Assembly (NCBI GenBank): GCA_016873495.1 | Contig: VGXC01000002.1 | Coordinates: 107,994-171,993 of the forward strand | DNA from: Nitrospira sp. | Lineage (GTDB): Bacteria > Nitrospirota > Nitrospiria > Nitrospirales > Nitrospiraceae | Reading direction: 5' to 3' | DNA length: 64,000 nucleotides | In this document: one piece after another, positions 8,631 through 17,407 of the stretch | Layout: every line of letters starts with the position of its first letter | How positions within the stretch are numbered: position 1 is the first letter of the stretch | The notes under the pieces: model-generated | What the model was told of the DNA's origin: nothing | Databases searched by the model: none | What the model saw: the letters and a program-made list of their open reading frames with translations, nothing else | Translations under genes and position numbers: made by a program

Positions 8631-9650
8631 CTAGACATGCGCCACCGCGATCTCTTCCGGACGAGACAGCACCTGCCTGACCCGATTCACCACGTCCTCC
8701 ACCGAAATACGGTCCAGACAGTCCCAGTAGGGGCAGGCCTCATAGACACACTTCTCGCACGTGGGCACATCAGGCTGCAGCACGATCCCCGGCCCCAGGG
8801 GTTGCCATCGGGTCGGCAGCTGGTTCCGCCGGGGATCGAAGAGACTGACGGTCGGCACCCCGAGCCCCGCGGCGATATGCGCGGGGCCCGTCGAGCCGGA
8901 CACCACCGCCTGGCTCGCCCCGATCATCGCCATCAATTGCCGCAACGTCGCGCTTCCCATCACATCCAGGATCGAGCTATGGGCCGCTCCCCCCCACCCC
9001 GTCTCATCCCGAAAGCGGTCCCTCTCGGTCTGGCTGCCGCTCAGCACCACTCCATACCCGTCCTCCGCCAGGCGTTGAGCCAGGTCAAGGTAGTGCCGGA
9101 GTTTCCATTGGCGGGAGGAGAATCCTCCCGGATGCACCGCAATGCGAGGGGCCGGCAGTGTCTTCAGTCGCACCGCCGCCGCCTGCCGCTCGTCATCCGT
9201 CAAGACCAGTCGGGGACGGACCGGTTCGCCCGGCTCCAGGCCCAAGCCCCGCAACAGTCCCAGATTATACGTCGCTTCATGCCGAGAAAAATCGCTCCGG
9301 TGTTCGTAGACCCGCCGGTTGGCCAACAGACTGTACCAACGATAGCCGGTCGCCACCCGCACTGGAACCCGCGCGACGAAGGCCGCGGCCATCAAGCGGC
9401 GGAACGGCTTCAAGAAAATCGCCGCATCAAAACCGCGCCGGAACAGCGCCACCACATCGGCGAACCGCTCCTGCCCGTTCAGGGTCAGGACGGCGGCCAC
9501 GTCCGGATGCTGCGCCAGCACCGGAGCCGCATAGGCGCTGGAGAGAAACGAGACCTCCGCATCCGGCAGCAACCGGCGCAACGCCGTGGCGACCGGAAGA
9601 CAAAGAATCTCATCCCCGATTCCATCAGGCCTGACCAGCAAGATGTTCAT
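8631..9650 (-). CDS. Glycosyltransferase family 9 (heptosyltransferase-like)
   Basis: 339 residues from ATG 9650. The N-terminal motif MNILLVRPDGIGDEILCLPVATALRR, the AVHPGGFSSRQWKL phosphate/sugar region and VSGSTGPAHIAAGLGVPTVSLFDP are typical of GT9. A C-terminal Cys cluster (CEKCVYEACPYWDC) matches the other GT9 proteins nearby. It lacks the TKRWP/AKRW-type motif of WaaC/WaaF, so it may be a side-chain or additional-heptose transferase rather than HepI or HepII. It follows a WaaC-like gene by 19 bases. Confidence 0.86.
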   Translation of the reverse strand: MNILLVRPDGIGDEILCLPVATALRRLLPDAEVSFLSSAYAAPVLAQHPDVAAVLTLNGQERFADVVALFRRGFDAAIFLKPFRRLMAAAFVARVPVRVATGYRWYSLLANRRVYEHRSDFSRHEATYNLGLLRGLGLEPGEPVRPRLVLTDDERQAAAVRLKTLPAPRIAVHPGGFSSRQWKLRHYLDLAQRLAEDGYGVVLSGSQTERDRFRDETGWGGAAHSSILDVMGSATLRQLMAMIGASQAVVSGSTGPAHIAAGLGVPTVSLFDPRRNQLPTRWQPLGPGIVLQPDVPTCEKCVYEACPYWDCLDRISVEDVVNRVRQVLSRPEEIAVAHV

Positions 9651-9669
9651 CCAGACCGCCGCCTTGTCG

Positions 9670-10701
9670 TCAGTGGGCCAGCCTGACCGCCAACCGTTCT
9701 CGCACGGCGTCCAAAACCATGTTCGGCGAGAGACTCGTCAAACATTCGAGCCTGACCTGGTTGCGACATTGCCGGTCGAAGCAAGGGCTGCACGGCACTC
9801 CGCTCGTGAGCACCCGATGCCGCGTGCCATAAGGCCCGGTCCGGACGGGGCTCGTCGGACCGAAGAGCGCGACGACGGGCGTGCCGACCGCCGCCGCCAC
9901 GTGCATCGGCCCCGAGTCGTTCGTGATTAACAACGAGGCCGTGTGCAACAGGGCCGGCAAGAGCCCCGGCTTGGTCTGCCCGGTGAGATCGACCGGCGCC
10001 GTGCGCATCAGCCGTTTGACCGCCTCTATGTCGGCGCGTTCATCCGGTCCCCCGATCAGCACCACGCGCCCCATCCCTTCTTGCTGCAGACGATCCGCCA
10101 ACTCGGCAAAGAATTCCCTGGGCCAACGCTTGGTCGCCCAGCGGGCTGAGACGTTCACCGCAATCCACGACGCGCCAGCCGGCACGCCCTGCCGGCTCAA
10201 CAGATCCGCAACCGGGGATTGATCGTCGCTCAACGGACGGAACCGGAACTCCGGTTCGCCCCGGGCAGGCGCGCCGAGCGCCCGCGCCACGAGCAGATTC
10301 CGGTCGACCGCATGCATCTCCGTGGTTGGGACCGGAACTCTGTGGGTGTAGAACCAGGGACTCCCTTCCCGCGCATTGGCAAAACCGATGCGCGTCGCGC
10401 AGCCGGACAGCCAGGCCATCCCGCCGCTGCGGAAGAGTCCTTGCAGGTCCACGGCCAGGTCGAAGCCCTGGGCGCGCAAACGCGGGACCTGCGAGAGCCA
10501 CCCGGCAATCCCCGGCTCCACCGCGCAGACTTCATCCACCCCCTCCACTCGCTCGACGATCCCCGCCCACTGCCGTTTCACGAGCCATGTCATGGAGGCC
10601 TGCGGAAAGAGCCGGCGCAGCGCCGCCGCGGTGGGCATCGCATGCACCACGTCGCCGAGCGAGCTCGGTTTGATGAACAGAATCCGCCGATAGTCAGTCA
10701 T
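9670..10701 (-). CDS. waaC: Heptosyltransferase, WaaC (HepI)-like GT9
   Basis: 343 residues from ATG 10701, with GGGAG eight bases upstream. MTDYRRILFIKPSSLGDVVHAMPTAAAL is the heptosyltransferase I N-terminus; AVDLQGLFRSGGMAWLSG, VSARWATKRWP and TNDSGPMHVAAAVGTPVVALFGPTSP follow. HepI adds the first L-glycero-D-manno-heptose to Kdo of the LPS inner core. Placement directly after the waaF-gmhB fusion and near waaA fits inner core assembly. Assignment as WaaC rather than a paralogue rests on overall pattern and context. Confidence 0.82.
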   Translation of the reverse strand: MTDYRRILFIKPSSLGDVVHAMPTAAALRRLFPQASMTWLVKRQWAGIVERVEGVDEVCAVEPGIAGWLSQVPRLRAQGFDLAVDLQGLFRSGGMAWLSGCATRIGFANAREGSPWFYTHRVPVPTTEMHAVDRNLLVARALGAPARGEPEFRFRPLSDDQSPVADLLSRQGVPAGASWIAVNVSARWATKRWPREFFAELADRLQQEGMGRVVLIGGPDERADIEAVKRLMRTAPVDLTGQTKPGLLPALLHTASLLITNDSGPMHVAAAVGTPVVALFGPTSPVRTGPYGTRHRVLTSGVPCSPCFDRQCRNQVRLECLTSLSPNMVLDAVRERLAVRLAH

Positions 10702-10713
10702 CTCGAACGCTCC

Positions 10714-10771
10714 CAGCACTCAGCGATCAGCTTTCATCCGATCGGACCTGACAGCTGAACGCTGACTGCTG
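10714..10771. repeat. Heptad-type inverted repeat element (CAGC/TCAGC arms)
   Basis: The arm at 10714-10737 (CAGCACTCAGCGATCAGC...) is nearly complementary to the arm at 10748-10771 (...GCTGAACGCTGACTGCTG), about 20 of 24 positions, with a 10-base centre. It spans the gap before the WaaC-like gene and overlaps the last ~15 codons of the fusion gene upstream, whose C-terminal residues are therefore repeat-encoded. Confidence 0.72.
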
Positions 10772-12451
10772 CCGGCTGGCCGCATCGGCCAGGATCCAGG
10801 CCGCCGCATCGGTCAGCTCTGCGGCGACATGATCCGGCTTAAGGCCTTCCCGTTCCAAGACCGCCAACGCCTCCAGGCTCGTGGGGCCTGTGGTCACCAA
10901 GACCCTGCGCGCTCCGATGCGGCTCCCCAACTCGACGTCCCGGCTCTGGTCCCCCACCACATAGCTGGCCGAGAGGTCCAGCCCAAGGTCCGCCGCCGCC
11001 CGCTCCACCATCGCCGTCCCGGGCTTGCGACAGAGACACCCGTCGTCCGGATGGTGCGGGCAGAAATAGATGGCGTCCAGAGCGCCCCCACCCGCTTCCA
11101 GCAGAGCCAGCAGCTTGGCATGGATGGTTTTCAACATGTCGACCGTGAAGAGGCCCCGCGCGACACCCGACTGGTTGGTCACCAGCACTAGCGTGGCCCC
11201 GGCTCGTTTCAACCGCGCGACCGCCTCAACGACGCCGGGCAGCAGGTGCAGCTCCTCCGGTGTCTTGATGTAACTCGTATCCCGGTTCACGGTCCCGTCC
11301 CGATCCAGAAACACGGTGACGCCTTGCAAAACGGAAGGCAGAATGCGGAAGGCGGTATGCGACGGAGCCGCCTGTATTGCCTGCTTTCCGCCTTCTGCCT
11401 TCTGCCTGTCCAGTAGTGCGCCGGCCGCCGCATGCACCTCGTCCACCGTAACCCTGGTCATGCAGCGATGGTCGATCGGGCATTCGCGCAACAGACAGGG
11501 CGCACAGTCCACCGGCTGCCGCACGATGGCATATCGCTCGCCGACCGGGGACGTGGTCCGATGATCGGTCGGCCCGAACACGGCCACCACCGGAACCCCG
11601 AAGGCCGCCGCCATGTGCATCGGTCCCGTATCGTTGGTCAGAAATAGGTCGCATCGCTTCGTGACCGCCATGAGTTCCCGGACCGTCGTCTGCCCGGCAA
11701 GCACGACCGTCGGCAAACGCAGTCGCTCCGCAATACTGCGCGCCAAGGCTTCTTCCCCCTTGGCGCCGACGATCACAACGTGAGCCTGCCGACCGCTCCG
11801 GTGTTGATCGTCAGCGACCCGCTGGGCTGTTTCCGCAAACCGATCCGGCAACCAGCGCTTCGCCCCGCCATAGGTTGAGCCGGGATTGAGGCCGATCACC
11901 AGATCCCCCGCGCCCACCCCCCGTTCCGCCAGCTTGGCGGTCATTTCCCGTTCTTCCTGCTCCGACAGGAACAGCCTGGGAGAGACAACCGATCCGATGT
12001 CGCCCAGCGGCCGGAGCAGATCCAGGTAATACTGGACCTGGTGCTTACAGACGGTCTTGGAGCCACGCTCGATGGGATCGGTGAGGAGCCACCCCCGTCC
12101 GTCCGTGGCATAGCCATAGCGGCGGGCAATCCCCGCCAGGAAGGAAATCAACGCCGCTTCAAACGCGTTCTGAAACAGGATCGCCAGATCGAACCGACGA
12201 CGGCGCAACTCATCGGCTAGGGCCCATTTCCCGGCCAGCCCCGCATATTTCCGGCGATCTTCGTAGACCAGGGTGAGGTCCACCGCCGGATGATGCGCCA
12301 GCAGCTCGGCGATGATCGGCTTGACCAGCAGGGTCACCTCCGCCTCGGGAAACAGTCTGCGAACCTCGCTCAACGCCGGCTCGCACATGACCGCATCCCC
12401 GATCCAGTTGGGCCCCCGCACCAGCAAGCGCCTGACCGACTCCTTACGCAC
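10727..12451 (-). CDS. waaF-gmhB: Fusion: heptosyltransferase II (WaaF) + heptose-bisphosphate phosphatase (GmhB)
   Basis: 574 residues from GTG 12451, overlapping lpxK by eight bases. Residues ~1-345 form a GT9 domain: LVRGPNWIGDAVMCEPAL (HepII start), NPGSTYGGAKRWLPDRF, TNDTGPMHMAAAFGVPVVAVFGPTDH. Residues ~380-560 form a HAD phosphatase: VFLDRDGTVNRD (catalytic DxDGT), VTNQSGVARGLF, the zinc loop CPHHPDDGCLCRKPG and VGDQSRDVELG. GmhB removes the C7 phosphate of glycero-manno-heptose 1,7-bisphosphate in ADP-heptose supply; WaaF uses ADP-heptose, so the fusion joins supply and use. The linker (~349-372) is encoded by an inverted repeat element, and the last ~15 residues by another. Both domains look intact. 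Confidence 0.9.
   Translation of the reverse strand: MRKESVRRLLVRGPNWIGDAVMCEPALSEVRRLFPEAEVTLLVKPIIAELLAHHPAVDLTLVYEDRRKYAGLAGKWALADELRRRRFDLAILFQNAFEAALISFLAGIARRYGYATDGRGWLLTDPIERGSKTVCKHQVQYYLDLLRPLGDIGSVVSPRLFLSEQEEREMTAKLAERGVGAGDLVIGLNPGSTYGGAKRWLPDRFAETAQRVADDQHRSGRQAHVVIVGAKGEEALARSIAERLRLPTVVLAGQTTVRELMAVTKRCDLFLTNDTGPMHMAAAFGVPVVAVFGPTDHRTTSPVGERYAIVRQPVDCAPCLLRECPIDHRCMTRVTVDEVHAAAGALLDRQKAEGGKQAIQAAPSHTAFRILPSVLQGVTVFLDRDGTVNRDTSYIKTPEELHLLPGVVEAVARLKRAGATLVLVTNQSGVARGLFTVDMLKTIHAKLLALLEAGGGALDAIYFCPHHPDDGCLCRKPGTAMVERAAADLGLDLSASYVVGDQSRDVELGSRIGARRVLVTTGPTSLEALAVLEREGLKPDHVAAELTDAAAWILADAASRQQSAFSCQVRSDES
11337..11406. repeat. Inverted repeat element inside the waaF-gmhB coding frame
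   Basis: Arms of 21 bases at 11337-11357 (GGCAGAATGCGGAAGGCGG..) and 11386-11406 (..CCGCCTTCTGCCTTCTGCC) match as inverted repeats at about 18 of 21 positions around a 28-base loop. The unit (AAGGCAG/CTGCCTT) is the same as at 46618-46704, where it is intergenic. Here it is open in frame and forms the interdomain linker. Confidence 0.75.
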
Positions 12452-13478
12452 GTTCCGCCCCTCCGAAAACGACCCGTTCCATCCGCTCCCGCCCGTCTAC
12501 TATGTCCATACCCAGCCGTAAAGCCAGCACCCGCTCGCCCGGCCTCAACAGGGGGGCCACCTTGACGGCATCCTTCTCCGTCGTCACCAGCAGTTGGGCC
12601 ATGCAGCGCCTGGCCCGATCGTTAATCCGCTTCAGATCGCCGTTCCGGTAGTCATGATGGTCAGGAAACCGCACCTCATCCACCACGTTCACGCCGAGGC
12701 CGGACATCGTCGCCCTGAACGAATCACTATTGCCGATGCCGCTGAAGAGCAAGATCGCCCGGCCCCTCACATCATCCAATCCTTGCGCTCCGCCGCTCGC
12801 CACATCCACGAACAGGTCCGGCTGAAACCGCACGAGAATCGGCTGCTCCTTGCAGCCCAGGACTCCGACCATGTCTGCAAGCGCCTCTTGCTGCCGCATC
12901 TGATCGACGCGGGTCATCAGCACCAGCGTCGCGCGGGCGGCGGCCGTGAGCGGCTCCCGCAGACGCCCGGCCGGCAGCAAGGCGTTCAGGTCACGGGGCG
13001 CCGAGGCGTCCACGAGCAACAGGTTCACATCGCGATGCAGGGCCAGATGCTGAAACCCGTCGTCCAGCACGACACAGTCGAGGGGAAACCGGCTCAAGGC
13101 CCACAGCCCTGCCCTGTACCGGTCCGCCCCCACGACCACGACGGCGCCGGGGCAACGGGACGCGATCAAGTGCGGCTCATCCCCCGCTTCAGCCGGCCCA
13201 GCCAGGACAGCCTTCCCGTCCGACACCAGCAGGAATTCTTCCCCGCTCTGCCGCTTGTAGCCACGACTCAGCACGCCCACGCGCAGGCCGCGCCGCAACA
13301 ACGATTGTACCAGCCAGATCACGACCGGCGTTTTGCCCGTGCCGCCGACGGTCAGGTTCCCCACGCTGATCACACGGCAGGGCAGGGTCCAGGTCGGGAA
13401 CCAGCCGGCAGCATAGAGCCAGGCCCTGGCCCGGACCATCAGCCCATAAGGTACCGACAAGAGCTGCAGCAGCCACAT
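12444..13478 (-). CDS. lpxK: Tetraacyldisaccharide 4'-kinase LpxK
   Basis: About 344 residues from ATG 13478, 17 bases after the waaA stop; the longer open frame upstream is not conserved. LpxK phosphorylates the 4' position of the lipid A disaccharide at the inner membrane. Visible motifs are VISVGNLTVGGTGKTP (Walker A in its typical LpxK context), LSRGYKRQ, VVLDDGFQHLALHRD (the DDGFQH signature) and TTEKDAVKV. The first ~35 residues are hydrophobic, as in membrane-associated LpxK. Lies between waaA and the waaF-gmhB fusion. Confidence 0.95.
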   Translation of the reverse strand: MWLLQLLSVPYGLMVRARAWLYAAGWFPTWTLPCRVISVGNLTVGGTGKTPVVIWLVQSLLRRGLRVGVLSRGYKRQSGEEFLLVSDGKAVLAGPAEAGDEPHLIASRCPGAVVVVGADRYRAGLWALSRFPLDCVVLDDGFQHLALHRDVNLLLVDASAPRDLNALLPAGRLREPLTAAARATLVLMTRVDQMRQQEALADMVGVLGCKEQPILVRFQPDLFVDVASGGAQGLDDVRGRAILLFSGIGNSDSFRATMSGLGVNVVDEVRFPDHHDYRNGDLKRINDRARRCMAQLLVTTEKDAVKVAPLLRPGERVLALRLGMDIVDGRERMERVVFGGAERA

Positions 13479-13495
13479 GGGGCCCACCCGGCCCC

Positions 13496-14875
13496 TCACC
13501 CGCCTCGTTCCCCCGGCAGAGGGGCAAGGGCATCCTTGCGAACCAGGCCCGCTGAAGAACCGCACACCCCAACGCCTCTCGTCCCAACAGCCGCATCGAG
13601 CACCTTGCCGATGTGATCCACACTGCGTTGCAGCGCCCCGCGGTTCTCGTTCACGACCTGTTGCGCGGCTTTTCCAACCTTTTGAAGCTCCGCTCTGTTC
13701 CTGAGCAGATGCGCCATGGCCTCGGCCAACTCCGTGCCGTTCCGGACAGGAGCCATACCTTCGGCCCGGCTCAGTTGGTCTGCAATCTCGGCGCAATGGT
13801 CCGTGAAGGGACCGAAGAACACCGGCTTGGCCCAGACGGCCGGCTCCAAGAGATTATGCCCTCCGACCGGAACCAGCGTGCCGCCCACGTAAGCTACTAC
13901 CGCTTCGCGGTAGACCGATGCCAATTCACCCCTCGTGTCTAGAATCAGTACCCGCGGACCGGAGAGGCTCGGCGTGACTGCAGCACTGCTCAACTGGCTC
14001 CGCCTCAGAGCCGCAAGTCCGATTCCCTTGACCGTGGCTTCGACCTCTGCCGCCCGTTCGATATGTCGGGGCGCAAGCAAGAACACCAGGTTGGGAAACT
14101 CGCGGACCAGCGCCCGATAGGCGGTAAACAGGGCTTCCTCCTCGCCTGGGTGCGTGCTACCGGCCACGATCAATTCTTCGCCTTCTGCAAGCCCCAGCGC
14201 CGCCCGAGACAGAGCGCCAGGGCCGGTGGTCTCGCCGGGCAAGGGCTGATCGAACTTGATGTTCCCTATCCGCACCACTCGATCCGGTTGCACCCCCAAG
14301 GCCACCATACGATCTGCGTCTCGATCCGATTGCATCAGGCAAGCGGTCACCGGCTCCAACACCTGCCTCAAGAACGACCGGATCAACCGATACCGGCCAA
14401 AGGAGCGCGAGGACAGCCGGCCGTTGACGAGGACAGCCGGAATGCCGCAGCGTCCCAGTTGTCGCAGTAGATTCGGCCAGAGCTCGGTTTCGACAAAAAG
14501 GAACAGGGAGGGATTGAGGTGCCGCACCACCTTGGCTACCACCCAGGGGAAATCCAGCGGCGCGTAGTAATGGTCGGCCACCCCCGCCAGCCGCTGCTCG
14601 ACCGCTTCCCGTCCGGTCTCGGTAACGGTGGAGACGATGATCCGGTAGGCGGGGTAGCGGGCATGCAAGGCCTTGACCAGCGGCGCGACAGCCACCGCTT
14701 CTCCCAACGACACGGCATGGACCCAGAGCAACGGCCGGCCTGCTGATATCCCACCGGGCAAGACCAGCCCCAGCCGCTGGGGCAACCCGCGCCGGCACCG
14801 TGGCTTGGCCAGCAGAATTGCGAAGATCACTGGGGAGAACAGGAGCAGGAGCCCGTTGTAGAGGAAGTACCACAT
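13496..14875 (-). CDS. waaA: 3-deoxy-D-manno-octulosonic acid (Kdo) transferase
   Basis: 459 residues, slightly longer than E. coli WaaA. An N-terminal hydrophobic anchor (MWYFLYNGLLLLFSPVIFAILL) is followed by LLWVHAVSLGEAVAVAPLV, HYYAPLDFPWVV, FVETELWPNLL, VNGRLSSRSFGRY, and in the C-terminal GT-B domain VAGSTHPGEEE and VGGHNLLEPAVWAKPVFFGPF. It adds Kdo from CMP-Kdo to lipid IVA. The C-terminal ~30 residues are variable. A repeat element separates it from the upstream acyltransferase gene. Also known as kdtA. Confidence 0.95.
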   Translation of the reverse strand: MWYFLYNGLLLLFSPVIFAILLAKPRCRRGLPQRLGLVLPGGISAGRPLLWVHAVSLGEAVAVAPLVKALHARYPAYRIIVSTVTETGREAVEQRLAGVADHYYAPLDFPWVVAKVVRHLNPSLFLFVETELWPNLLRQLGRCGIPAVLVNGRLSSRSFGRYRLIRSFLRQVLEPVTACLMQSDRDADRMVALGVQPDRVVRIGNIKFDQPLPGETTGPGALSRAALGLAEGEELIVAGSTHPGEEEALFTAYRALVREFPNLVFLLAPRHIERAAEVEATVKGIGLAALRRSQLSSAAVTPSLSGPRVLILDTRGELASVYREAVVAYVGGTLVPVGGHNLLEPAVWAKPVFFGPFTDHCAEIADQLSRAEGMAPVRNGTELAEAMAHLLRNRAELQKVGKAAQQVVNENRGALQRSVDHIGKVLDAAVGTRGVGVCGSSAGLVRKDALAPLPGERGG

Positions 14876-14884
14876 GGTTCATCT

Positions 14885-14978
14885 CGTGAGGGGTGCGAGG
14901 TGAGGGTCAGGTGTGAGAGGAACGGCCATCTCATTTCCCCTCTCTTCCGCCTGACGCCTTACGTGTCACGCCTCACGT
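14885..14978. repeat. Heptad-type inverted repeat element (CGTGAGG / CCTCACG arms)
   Basis: The left arm at 14885-14911 (CGTGAGGGGTGCGAGGTGAG...) and right arm at 14948-14978 (...CGTGTCACGCCTCACG) are complementary at about 21 positions around a ~36-base centre. It lies between waaA and the DUF374 acyltransferase; the corrected stop of the latter falls inside the right arm. Confidence 0.72.
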
Positions 14979-15630
14979 TGTACATCTTCATCCGCTTCGG
15001 CCGTCAGCCGATTCAGCACCGATTCCAGTTCGCGCCGCTTGGCTTCCATCTCGTCCGCCGAGGCTTGGTCCGTAACCCGGATCGGCTCTCCCATCCGGAA
15101 GAGCCCGCGCCCGAATGGATAGGGGACCATGAAACGATCCCAGCTCGCGAAGAGTTTTTTTTTGAGCAGCTGAAGGTTACCGGGACGATCGGCAAGCCGG
15201 TCGCCTTAGCCAGATGGATAACCCCCATCTGCGCCACCTGCCTGGGCCCCTTGGGACCATCCGGCGTGATGGCCAGGTCCGCCCCGGAGCGGCCGAGCTG
15301 CACCAGTTCACGCAACGCCGCCGCCCCGCCTCTGGTCGTCGAACCCCGGACCGAACGGAAACCGAACCGGGACACGATGCGCCGGATCAACTCTCCATCC
15401 CGATGCCGGCTGATCAAGATATAAATCTGCGAACCCCGATAGGCCAATGGCATCATGAGCTGGCGGCTGTGCCAGAAGGCAAAAATACAACGCTGCCCCC
15501 GCGCATACAGCGCCAGCATGGGCTCGGCTCCTTCCGTCTCGATTCGCATGGACTTACCGAGGAGACGAATCAAAGCCGCGCCGATCGGCGGTACCAGCGT
15601 CAACGTCAGCCGGTGCAGGAACGCCTTCAT
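14966..15630 (-). pseudogene. DUF374 lysophospholipid acyltransferase-like protein, frame broken at an A9 tract
   Basis: From ATG 15630 the product has the DUF374 pattern: IFAFWHSRQLMMPL, RGSTTRGGAAALREL, ITPDGPKGPRQVAQMG and TGLPIVPVTFSCS. The coding-strand A9 tract (15155-15163) then shifts the frame to a premature, unrelated tail ending at 15013. Adding one A restores KKKLFASWDRFMVPYPFGRG, GEPIRVTDQASADEMEAKR and a stop at 14966, giving 221 residues, the expected ending for this family. DUF374 proteins resemble LPLAT acyltransferases and sit beside waaA and msbA in many genomes, suggesting secondary acylation of lipid A. Either a homopolymer error, transcriptional slippage or a phase-variable switch; only resequencing would tell. 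Confidence 0.82.
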
Positions 15631-15673
15631 ACGGTTCGGAGCCTCACTCGGTATATCCTCAATTTCCCAGCCG

Positions 15674-17407
15674 TCACAACGGTACATCCTGGAATTGGAT
15701 CGCGTGGAGCCGCTTATATAACCCTCCCTGCCGGAGCAGTTCTTCGTGCGAACCGGCCTCCACGATGCAGCCCCGGTCCAGCACGACGATCCGGTCGGCT
15801 TTCTGCACCGTCGCCAGCCGATGCGCGATCACCAGCGTCGTACGGTCCTTCATCAGGTTGGCCATCGCCAGTTGCACGATCCGCTCAGATTCGGAATCCA
15901 GGGCGGACGTGGCTTCATCCAGAATCAAGAGCGGAGGGTCTCGGAGAATGGCGCGGGCGATGGCCAGCCGCTGCCGCTCGCCGCCCGACAACTTCACCCC
16001 ATTCTCTCCGATCAGCGTGGCATAGCCTTCCGGCAGGCGCAGGATGAACTCGTCCGCGTAGGCCGCCTTCGCCGCCTCGACCACTTCCCGCTCGGTCGCA
16101 GAAGGTCTGCCGTAAGCGATGTTGTTCCGCACGGAATCGTCGAACAAAACCGTGCTTTGCGACACGATCCCGATCTGACGGCGCAGGGACGACAACGTGC
16201 CGTCCCGGATATCCTGCCCATCGAGCAGGATCGCTCCCTCCGTGGGATCGTAAAATCGAGGCACCAGGCTGACCAACGTGCTTTTGCCGCTCCCGCTGCT
16301 GCCGACCAGGGCGACGATCTCCCCGGCCCGGACGGTCAAGTCAATCCCGGTCAGGGCGGGCCGGTCGGTCCCCTCGTATTGAAACGTCACCCCTTTGAAC
16401 TCCAATGTCCGGCTGATGGCGGGGAGATCCCGTCGTCCCCGATCCCGCGCCTGCTCCGTTTCCAGATCAAGCACGGCAAAAACCCGCTCCGCTCCGGCCA
16501 AGGCCTGTTGGACCGTATTGTTGGCCCCGGCTAGGCGCCTAATCGGGGTATAGGCCATGAACATCGCGGCCAGGAACGAGAAGAACGCGCCCGGCGTCAT
16601 AGAGCCATGGATGACCAGATACCCGCCGTACCAGATAATGGCCGCCACGCCCACGACCCCGATCACCTCCAGGTGCGACGAGGCCAGAGAGGACACTTGA
16701 ATCGCCTTCATCGCCGTCCTAAGGTAGGCCTTGTTGCTGCGCGCAAAGCGGTCCGTCTCGGCCTCTTCGCAGCCGAATGCCTTCACGATTCGGATGCCGG
16801 TCAACGACTCTTGCAGCGAGGAGGTCATGTCCCCAACTTGTTCCTGACCGCTCGACGCTAATCCCCGCAGCCGCTTCCCCATACGAACCATCGTCAACGA
16901 GGAAATCGGCACCACCACGATCGAGACGGCCGCCAGCTTCCAGTTTTGGTAGAAGATCACGCCTAACATCGCCAAAAACGTCAGTCCCTGCTGGAACAAA
17001 TCCTTGAGCACGCCGGCGACGGCATTGGCCATGAGGCTCACGTCGTTGAAGACGCGGGACATCAGGCGGCCGGAGGTGTTGCCATCGTGAAAGCCGACGG
17101 GTAGCCGCATGAGATGGAGAAACAGCTCCTCGCGGATATCCGCCACCGCGCGTGTACCCACGTAGTTCATCAGATAACTTTGGCCATAGTTGAACAGGCC
17201 CTTCAGCGCCGCCACCGCAAGAATCGCGACCGGCAGCACCATGAGCATCCACTCGTCTTTCTTGATAAAGATGTCGTCCAGGACCGGACGGACCAGCCAG
17301 GCATATGCACCCGACAACCCAGCGACCGCGGCTGAACAGACAAACGCCGCACCCAGCCTCACCCGGTAACGGGCAAGATACCGCAGGAGCCTGACAAACA
17401 CCTTCAT
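15674..17407 (-). CDS. msbA: Lipid A export ABC transporter MsbA
   Basis: 577 residues, the size of MsbA half-transporters. ATG 17407 overlaps the lpxB stop by four bases. Six transmembrane helices occupy residues ~20-300, with the coupling region LMSRVFNDVSLMANAVAG. The ATPase domain has LVGSSGSGKSTL (Walker A), LSGGERQRLAIARA (signature) and [16 protein letters not shown] (Walker B, D-loop), then VIAHRLATVQ (H-loop). It flips core-lipid A across the inner membrane. Context between lpxB and the late acyltransferase supports MsbA over a general exporter. Confidence 0.93.
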   Translation of the reverse strand: MKVFVRLLRYLARYRVRLGAAFVCSAAVAGLSGAYAWLVRPVLDDIFIKKDEWMLMVLPVAILAVAALKGLFNYGQSYLMNYVGTRAVADIREELFLHLMRLPVGFHDGNTSGRLMSRVFNDVSLMANAVAGVLKDLFQQGLTFLAMLGVIFYQNWKLAAVSIVVVPISSLTMVRMGKRLRGLASSGQEQVGDMTSSLQESLTGIRIVKAFGCEEAETDRFARSNKAYLRTAMKAIQVSSLASSHLEVIGVVGVAAIIWYGGYLVIHGSMTPGAFFSFLAAMFMAYTPIRRLAGANNTVQQALAGAERVFAVLDLETEQARDRGRRDLPAISRTLEFKGVTFQYEGTDRPALTGIDLTVRAGEIVALVGSSGSGKSTLVSLVPRFYDPTEGAILLDGQDIRDGTLSSLRRQIGIVSQSTVLFDDSVRNNIAYGRPSATEREVVEAAKAAYADEFILRLPEGYATLIGENGVKLSGGERQRLAIARAILRDPPLLILDEATSALDSESERIVQLAMANLMKDRTTLVIAHRLATVQKADRIVVLDRGCIVEAGSHEELLRQGGLYKRLHAIQFQDVPL

